The notes under the pieces: generated by a model
Seen by the model: only the letters and a program-made list of their open reading frames with translations
Told to the model about the DNA's origin: nothing
Database searches by the model: none
Shown here: piece by piece, positions 21,801 through 25,000 of the stretch
Layout of the letters: each line of letters begins with the position of its first letter
How positions within the stretch are numbered: the first letter of the stretch is position 1
Program-made: the position numbers and the translations under genes
Assembly (NCBI GenBank): GCA_009760855.2
Contig: WPIO01000008.1
Coordinates: forward strand, 6,677,501-6,702,500
DNA length: 25,000 bases
Direction: 5' to 3'
DNA from: Cristatella mucedo
Lineage: Eukaryota; Bryozoa; Phylactolaemata; Cristatellidae

Positions 21801-24800
21801 GGAAGCTATCAGGCCCACTTGCAGTGTGCAACAAACAAATGCCTTTGTAGGACTCGAACATACGACCTGGGTCGCAAAGTGTAAGAGCCTTACCCTTAGG
21901 CTAAGGCCCAGGAGCAAGAGAGGCATGAGTAGACCTGAATCCATGTCAACAGATCCCATTGGCTTGCAGCCGACATGACGAATGTCGTGCTGCAAAGTAC
22001 TGCATTGGACTTGTCGGTAGGCTCCCACTAAATTTAGGGGCAGCTAGTAAAGAGCAGTTTTTAACTCAAACTATTCAAGGTATGTGATATAGCTCCATAT
22101 TCAATATGGCATAATCACGAAAGCAGGTAGCTGCACAGGATCACCTAGTCGCTATCAGGCTCGCTAAGTCGCTACCTGGCAGCTTTGGATATTGCTGGAG
22201 CTCCTTGCATCAGTGTGGCCTTAGGTCTAGAATGCCCATTAGCCTGAATCGGTATCACCGGCCAAGTTACCTCGGCTAGCCAGCCCAGCCTCGTCTTTGG
22301 CACGTGCGGTTTACATGTGCAATGGCTTGGCATCCCACTGGTGCGTAATGGCACAAAGAGTCACTATTTGTTTTGGCTCAACATTTAAAATAGTCTTCAG
22401 TTTTTATAGACAAACAGCTATAGCCACTTGCCATACTTTTGCTCGGACATGAAAGCGCACTTAACCAATTCCAGCTTTGTATCACAGGTGGCATATTTCC
22501 AGGCAGATCACCGTCGCTGGTTTAAGTAGCATATGGACAAAGAGGCTGTGAATAGCAGCAGCAGCAGCAGAAGCGGCAGAAACCTAGCAGAAGCAGCAGC
22601 ACTATTACGAGGCTGAAAGCGGTGAGCCATCAGCTAGCTGCAGCACAAGGCAGAGCAAGCTCGGCTTCACGGTCGGCTGAGCACACAAAGCTCGCACGAT
22701 GGCTCGAACTGGGTAAGCAGCTAAAGCAGACTCGTGACTGCATCGAACGACCTGGCACATACCTCAGGGAGGCCTCCATCTCCTTTTTCTTCTCTTCGGC
22801 CAGTCGCAGCTTCTCGGCTTTCCTCTTTTCCAGGTCTTCGCGCAAGAGCTTCAGGACGTTGGCGTAGTATGCTTTTGCGTCTCCCGCTGCCTTCTCGGCC
22901 TCTTCCTTGTACTGCCGGGTGAGGGCCTCCTCGGGTGACAGACTCTCCATGGCTTCCAGCAGCTCCTGCAAGCACAGCACGCAGGTCCAGCCAGATAGCC
23001 TTCCACGGGCAACTCGCCTAGCATAGCGCGCAATCGGCAGCAGCCGAAGCAGCAGCAGCAATAGCAACAACAACAGAAGCAACAACAACGCCGAGGTGGC
23101 AGAGCGCACCTGAAGCTGCTGCTCCTTGAGCTGCAGGCGACTGTAAGTGTGCCGCGTGTCGTGCTCTCGGTCCGCCTGCTGCCTGGCGTCGCGCAGCACG
23201 GCCTCTGTCAATGAGTCGAAGTGTGCAAGCTGCTCCGCCTGATGCCTCTCTAGTTCGCCAGCTCTGTCCGGGTCGGCACGCCGCCTCTCCTCGAGCTCAG
23301 CAGCCAGAGCTGCCTCAAGCTGCGCACGCTGAGCACTCCGCTCGGCAGCCACTGCCTGCGCTGCGTCTCGTCGGCTCGCTTCCAGCTGGCGGCATGCTGC
23401 GTCCTCGAGCCGCACGGCCTGGCGCAGGTGCCGCTGCCGAAGCACTTGGTAGATCAGGCTCGACACTTCTGCGCCGTCCTTGCCCTGGGTGGCAGAGACC
23501 GGCAAATGCTGCTGCTGCTGTAGGGGAAAGGTTTGGGCACAGGGAGGACCGGTGCCGGCCTTGTTAAGCCGAGATGCAAAGTCGCTTTCCGGGAGGTGAG
23601 CATTTGCACAGTGGCCAACGGTAGCAAAGCGGAACTCGACTACTGTCCCCGATGGCCTTCCTAATTACCATGCCCTTACCCCCCCAAAGTTGTGATAGTC
23701 GGCACGCAGGGCCATGGCAGAGCACGGACCAAACCTGCTCCCCTCTGCTCAGCTCTTACCTCGACGTTCTCGTTAAGCACTTGAGCTTCCAGCTTCTTCA
23801 TTAGCGCATCGCTGAGAGCGTCGCGCTCCTGCTTCTGTCGAATGAGCTCTTTCTCCATCTCGACGGCTTGCTTCTCGGCCAGGCTGGTGTGCAGCTGTTG
23901 CCGCCTCTGTTCCAGCTGAACGCAGAGTGGCAGCGGTCGGTCGCGCTGCGCTTTCAAGACTCAGCTGCGAGTCAGAGCCAGCAGAGGCAGAGCAGGTAAC
24001 AAGCTGGGCTGGAGAAGATGGGGAGTGGGATAAGGAGGGGTGGGGTAGGGGACTCGTCCGTTTTTTTTTCTGTTCCAGCTGACTCAGCTGACACACTTGG
24101 TTGGTAACCGCTCAGAAATACAGAGCAGAAATAAGAGCTTTCACATGAGACTCGGGTCAAGTAAAAATGGTGAAATTCACATCAGCTAGGAGCAGGCAAG
24201 CTCACATTGCACCAGCCCCTTGTGGCCCAACGATAGAATTTTTTGAAAGAGCCATCGGGTCTTGCCGTGAGTGAAAGCTAGCACGGCTGACCACACCACT
24301 ACTGCTAGCTTCGATGCCTACTGCCATCATGACACAAACAAAGAACCTCACAGTGGTGACCTTAATCACCGTGACATATTGGCCGGCTCAGTACACAGGT
24401 AAACTGTCACTGCTCAGCCTTTGGAGTGCCTCTGAGCTCAGCTCTAAGATGCAACAATGCACCAACCGAAGTGAAGCATGAGCCAAAGATGGGGCAGCGA
24501 CCGGGAGAGAACTTATGCAGCCAGCCAAGATGCAAGCTCGATGGATCAATAGCTTACTAGAAACAGGTAGGCCAGGCTCACTAAAGGAGTTGCTGTCGTC
24601 TATGGCTACCCAGTGCATTTGAGCCGCGTGACATGACGCGGTGGCAGCCAGAAAGGCAAAGCTGCACGAACGACGTGCCGAAGCTCACCTTGTCAGTGAG
24701 CGCCCTCTGCTGCCTGGCCTTCTCGCCGTCCAGCCCGGCCTGCAGCGCCGTCAGCTCCTGCTGGTGCTTGGCCAGCACTTTGGCATAGTCCTCCGGTGAC

Positions 24801-24859
24801 AGTTTGGCCTTCAGTGCGACAATCTCACTCTCAAACTTGCTCTTGTGATGCTCGATGGA
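10386..24859 (-). CDS. Multi-exon gene for a long coiled-coil protein with a C-terminal folded domain (5' end outside the window)
   Basis: Eleven exons join in transcript order: 24859-24689, 23915-23760, 23517-23110, 22965-22763, 18509-18293, 18069-17577, 15853-15628, 13788-13623, 12648-12463, 12171-11962, 10598-10386. Exon-end phases are 0,0,0,2,0,1,2,0,0,0 and the sum is 2,649 nt, giving 882 codons plus TGA. Residues 1 to about 450 are dominated by Glu, Lys, Arg, Gln and Ala with Leu spacing typical of long coiled coil. Residues about 450-520 are an Ala/Ser/Gly/Pro linker. Residues about 525-710 have a mixed, hydrophobic, non-repetitive composition, as in a globular domain. The remainder is a helical C-terminal tail. 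Coiled coil suggests a structural or scaffolding role, but that is inference and I cannot name a family. No signal peptide or start codon is visible because the gene runs off the right edge. Further phase-symmetric exons inside the larger introns cannot be excluded. Confidence 0.8.
10731..10778. repeat. Short threefold imperfect repeat
   Basis: CAGCACTCAGC, CAGTGTTCAGC and CAGTGCTCAGC occur within 48 nt. Confidence 0.6.
11368..11430. repeat. Pair of GT runs
   Basis: Two GT runs (11368-11395, 11404-11430) separated by TTCTTGAAGA. Confidence 0.95.
11588..11752. repeat. GA-rich purine tract
   Basis: GA dinucleotides with repeated GAGAGACAGAGA-(C/T)AAAG units near 11690-11735. In the gene's transcript this is a long pyrimidine tract inside intron 10-11. 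Confidence 0.9.
11962..12171 (-). CDS. Exon 10: residues 743-812
   Basis: The acceptor CTGTTTGTCTGGCAG precedes AGCTCCTTGGGTGCA, and the donor GTGAGT follows GCACCA. The exon is 210 nt, or 70 codons, phase 0 at both ends. The peptide contains KIERYAEYTRTSQLRDLIL, then an Ala/Gly/Ser stretch. It finishes with a helix (TVDRIKSLQEQCDSVNAGIA) that looks like a short coiled coil. No catalytic or binding motif was recognised. Confidence 0.78.
12463..12648 (-). CDS. Exon 9: residues 681-742
   Basis: A strong acceptor (CCTTTTTGTCTACAG) precedes GCTCTGAAAACG, and the donor GTGAGT follows CCGGAC. The exon is 186 nt, or 62 codons, phase 0 at both ends. The peptide begins ALKTICQDMFFARGTRSSAQ, probably the last helix of the folded region. 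It then becomes Ser/Ala/Pro-containing (STALEAMFPGTKSATAP) and ends in a Leu-rich stretch, LAALSLLDLMPTKPD. The frame stops within 70 nt after the donor, supporting the exon end. Confidence 0.8.
12649..13622 (-). other. Intron 8-9 of the coiled-coil gene
   Basis: 974 nt between phase-0 borders. Nothing identifiable inside. A plus-strand open frame at 13167-13427 has no start context or composition that would support a gene. Confidence 0.5.
13623..13788 (-). CDS. Exon 8: folded domain part 2 with HCLAH motif, residues 625-680
   Basis: The acceptor TTGATATGCAG gives one base (G), completing codon 625 as Arg. 55 codons follow and end TTCTACCGA before a consensus donor GTAAGT. The peptide opens HSFFYDYTRNVLFIRKERLD. 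A hydrophobic helix EYVVLLSHCLAHVK (His656 and His660) and the acidic turn DELTDDGNP follow. The spacing resembles the active-site helix of zinc-dependent peptidases, but the catalytic Glu position of HExxH is Cys, so a working protease is unlikely. The similarity is visual only. Confidence 0.82.
13789..15627 (-). other. Intron 7-8 of the coiled-coil gene
   Basis: 1,839 nt with no recognisable repeat or exon. Short open frames on the minus strand (14159-14431, 14824-15069) have no splice sites in the required phase that I could identify. If the weak donor of exon 7 is skipped, this intron supplies an alternative C-terminus and 3' UTR. Confidence 0.5.
15628..15853 (-). CDS. Exon 7: folded domain part 1, residues 550-624 plus split codon 625
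   Basis: The acceptor TGCACTGATAG supplies GT, completing codon 550 as GGT (Gly). The exon then encodes GGDYSRAYIDVKDAQWLCNG, passes through MTARQLVVYRFGVFVSRLL and PAVEVLIATSLP, and ends near NNYARNAY. The donor is CAG|GTCTGG, the only weak donor in the model, chosen because its phase (2) matches exon 8 exactly. If it is not used, the frame continues for about 22 residues of Gly/Ser and stops at TAA (15555-15557). The composition is hydrophobic and mixed, unlike the coiled coil upstream. Confidence 0.7.
15967..15987 (+). repeat. G-rich tract fitting a quadruplex pattern
   Basis: Ten G, CA, four G, A, four G. This satisfies four runs of at least three G with short loops. Confidence 0.6.
16375..16515 (-). 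mobile_element. SINE family 2 copy in intron 6-7
   Basis: On the minus strand GTGGGCCCAGGGGTAAGGTG gives the A-box region, followed by CTTGCTCTCAATGACCAAGG. The tail ACAGAGGTTAAATTCTCTTA, GGGGGTTGTACA is clearly related to the LINE-type tail. It inserted antisense to nothing notable and shows no splice-site contribution. Confidence 0.6.
17577..18069 (-). CDS. Exon 6: end of coiled coil, low-complexity linker, start of folded domain (residues 386-549 plus split codon 550)
   Basis: The acceptor CTGCATGCCCAG precedes AAAGAGCAGGAGCGC, and the donor is GTGAGT after GTCGTTG. The exon is 493 nt, phase 0 in and phase 1 out. The first ~65 residues (KEQERSQDALKQKLEAR...) continue the coiled coil. The middle is a linker rich in Ser, Ala, Gly and Pro, containing SSPVGSPERSSRRLSMAAVS, where Ser-Pro and RRLS sites could be phosphorylated (inference). 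The last ~40 residues change character: TWKDAEQDVINILMTSPLF and INEVYDLLEKS look like amphipathic helices beginning a folded region. Confidence 0.82.
18293..18509 (-). CDS. Exon 5: Arg/Glu/Gln-rich coiled coil, residues 313-385
   Basis: It lies beyond a 4.25-kb intron. The acceptor GTCTTCCACGGACAG leaves one base (G), which completes codon 313 as AGG (Arg) with the AG from exon 4. 72 codons follow, ending GTCAAG before the donor GTGCGC. The protein reads RQLEDDFERERERE and later EEIARSNVAEEERARLMK, ending NIARLEEAVK, an almost uninterrupted charged helix. Upstream AG dinucleotides (for example GAGAGGCAG) would give the wrong phase, which is why this acceptor was chosen. Confidence 0.75.
18761..18829. 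repeat. CA microsatellite
   Basis: About 30 CA units with one TA interruption, then CGCA. It lies in the large intron. Confidence 0.95.
19781..21300 (-). mobile_element. Decayed LINE (non-LTR retrotransposon), copy 3, L2/CR1/Jockey-like reverse transcriptase
   Basis: This is the longest of three copies, 5' truncated near 21,300. In order on the minus strand it encodes RT fragments around LKTLDRVVSDQMNSYIETS, FQSGFRANHSTESALLRVYN, YEVPQGSVLGPVLF and the catalytic box LYSDDTHLY. It continues with HWLPVKQRIDFKVLSLTFRS and APAYLSDL. These are typical of the RT and post-RT region of L2/CR1/Jockey-group LINEs. Frame breaks near 20,960, 20,455 and 20,330 and a stop after SAYFQ show it is dead. The 3' end is a nested stem-loop (19809-19850) and an AAT-type simple repeat (19779-19800). 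It lies in sense orientation inside a host intron. Confidence 0.85.
19809..19850. repeat. Nested stem-loop in the LINE 3' tail
   Basis: TAAAGCGCC (19809-19817) pairs perfectly with GGCGCTTTA (19842-19850). Inside it AAGAGA (19820-19825) pairs with TCTCTT (19832-19837) around a 6-nt loop. It directly precedes the simple-repeat terminus of LINE copy 3. In stringent-type LINEs the 3' stem-loop is the recognition site of the reverse transcriptase. Confidence 0.75.
21757..21912 (-). mobile_element. Diverged SINE related to family 1
   Basis: The plus strand reads TGACAGAAGAGCCGTGGAAG, then CTATCAGGCCCACTTGCAGT, and TAGGACTCGAACATACGACC around the B-box position. These align with copies A and B at a lower level. 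The head ends near TTACCCTTAGGCTAAGGCCC. It lies in the large intron. Confidence 0.55.
22555..22605. repeat. CAG-rich trinucleotide stretch
   Basis: Five to six AGC/CAG units, then interrupted AGAAGC and CAG units. It lies in the large intron about 160 nt from exon 4. Confidence 0.75.
22763..22965 (-). CDS. Exon 4: coiled-coil segment, residues 246-312 plus split codon 313
   Basis: The acceptor GTGCTTGCAG is followed by GAGCTGCTGGAAGCC, and the donor after CCTGAG is GTATGT, close to consensus. The exon is 203 nt, starts in phase 0 and leaves two bases (AG) of codon 313. The peptide begins ELLEAMESLSPEEALTRQY. It passes through DAKAYYANVLKLLREDLEKR and ends EKKKEMEASL. This is strongly helical and charged, in the style of trichohyalin-like or other long coiled-coil proteins, but that likeness is compositional and not evidence of homology. 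Confidence 0.82.
22966..23109 (-). other. 144-nt intron between exons 3 and 4, open in frame (possible retained intron)
   Basis: The intron has GTGCGC and TTGCAG borders. Its length is a multiple of three and it contains no in-frame stop, so exons 3 and 4 form one continuous frame through it. Translated, it would add 48 residues including 14 consecutive leucines written with TTG, CTT, CTG and CTA codons, then an Arg-containing segment. Removal leaves continuous coiled coil. Retention would insert a hydrophobic stretch. Confidence 0.55.
23110..23517 (-). CDS. Exon 3: long coiled-coil segment, residues 110-245
   Basis: This exon of 408 nt (136 codons, phase 0 at both ends) starts after CCCCTACAG. 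The acceptor is followed by three more CAG triplets, so tandem acceptors could add or remove glutamines. The protein starts QQQHLPVSATQGKDG, then becomes Arg/Glu/Ala/Gln-rich helix (for example QAVRLEDAACRQLEAS) and ends LKEQQLQ before the donor GTGCGC. Its GC content is clearly higher than that of the surrounding introns. The reading frame continues uninterrupted through the next 144-nt intron into exon 4 (see findings). Confidence 0.82.
23760..23915 (-). CDS. Exon 2: coiled-coil segment, residues 58-109
   Basis: The acceptor CTCTGCGTTCAG precedes CTGGAACAG, and the donor after GTCGAG is GTAAGA. The exon is 156 nt, or 52 codons, phase 0 at both ends, and so joins exons 1 and 3 without a split codon. 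The peptide starts LEQRRQQLHTSLAEKQ and ends LNENVE. It is rich in Glu, Gln, Lys and Arg, as expected for a long alpha-helix. The frame closes soon on both sides, so the boundaries are well constrained. Confidence 0.8.
23916..24688 (-). other. Intron 1-2 of the coiled-coil gene
   Basis: 773 nt between two phase-0 exons. No internal exon was found. An open stretch at 24388-24618 on the minus strand has no exon-like composition. Next to exon 2 there is a pyrimidine-rich tract on the minus strand (plus-strand purine-rich around 24010-24060). Confidence 0.5.
24689..24859 (-). CDS. Exon 1 of visible part: coiled-coil segment, residues 1-57
   Basis: The exon follows a pyrimidine-rich acceptor (TTCTCTTTCAG) and ends at GACAAG before the donor GTGAGC. 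It is exactly 57 codons, phase 0 at both ends. It begins Ser-Ile-Glu-His-His-Lys and is helical and charged throughout. It contains the short motif LSPEDYAKVLAKHQQ, ends ALTDK, and has Leu/Ala at heptad-like spacing. An LSPE sequence recurs at the start of exon 4, perhaps marking a repeated helical module. No methionine start is needed because an acceptor lies directly upstream, so earlier exons must exist to the right of this window. Confidence 0.8.
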
Positions 24860-25000
24860 CTGAAAGAGAAGGCGACGTTACCGGGCTGCCACCCACACCG
24901 ATACGGGCACACGCGACTGGCCCGGCATGCCTTGCAGCAGCCACTGCCGACCGACGCAAGACCGCCTGCCAGTCGGCAGCAAGCAAGCAAGCGAGCCGGC

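Larger units (their letters stand above)
18510..22762 (-). other. Large intron 4-5, hosting a LINE and microsatellites
   Basis: 4,253 nt. It contains a CA microsatellite (18761-18829), a LINE copy in the same orientation as the gene (19781-21300), a SINE-like repeat (21757-21912) and a CAG-rich stretch (about 22555-22605). A C-run (18658-18668) lies near the acceptor side. Other stretches (18830-19770, 21310-21750, 21915-22550) show nothing I can identify. Confidence 0.6.

Noticed and set aside
23211-23567. A 118-codon plus-strand frame
   Set aside because: Antisense shadow of exon 3.
1-25000. CRISPR array, bacterial operon or prophage
   Set aside because: No regularly spaced identical repeats, no ribosome-binding-site-led gene clusters, and clear spliceosomal introns and LINE/SINE content.

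Overview
The window looks like nuclear DNA of an animal, most likely an invertebrate. Coding sequence is split by GT-AG introns. Non-LTR retrotransposon fragments of the L2/CR1/Jockey group and tRNA-derived SINEs are scattered throughout, and long dinucleotide microsatellites (TA, GT, CT, CA, GA) are frequent. I cannot fix the phylum from sequence alone. No bacterial-type operon, CRISPR array, rRNA or functional tRNA gene is visible.

Right part (about 10,040-24,860, minus strand): one multi-exon gene fills this region and probably begins beyond the right edge. I reconstructed eleven consecutive coding exons, numbered 1 to 11 in transcript order. Each has consensus-like AG/GT borders (one weak donor), and the phases join without a break into 2,649 nt, or 882 residues plus a TGA stop. 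Residue numbers refer to this partial protein. Residues 1 to about 450 are charged, Glu/Lys/Arg/Gln-rich coiled coil. A low-complexity Ala/Ser/Gly/Pro linker follows (about 450-520). Then comes a compact, non-repetitive region (about 525-710) that looks like a folded domain, and a C-terminal tail with more helix. I do not recognise the family by name. The folded region has a faint zincin-like look (a hydrophobic helix with H-C-L-A-H instead of H-E-x-x-H). Two places suggest isoforms. A 144-nt intron stays open in frame and would insert 14 consecutive leucines. The exon 7 donor is weak, and read-through gives a Gly/Ser tail and a stop.

Left part (1-10,040): no convincing gene. It holds diverged repeats: SINEs of two families, two 5'-truncated LINE pieces (about 4,490-5,200 and 8,970-9,995), microsatellites, a diverged 192-bp-period direct repeat (about 7,640-7,920) and short foldbacks. 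A third, longer LINE copy lies in sense orientation inside the largest intron (19,781-21,300).

How the repeats relate: the 3' tail of the LINE is a nested stem-loop followed by an ATT-type simple repeat. The same tail is fused to a tRNA-like head in one SINE family (four copies). This is the signature of a SINE mobilised by its partner LINE. A second SINE family has a different tail with its own stem-loop and ends in AAAT or A/T-rich repeats.
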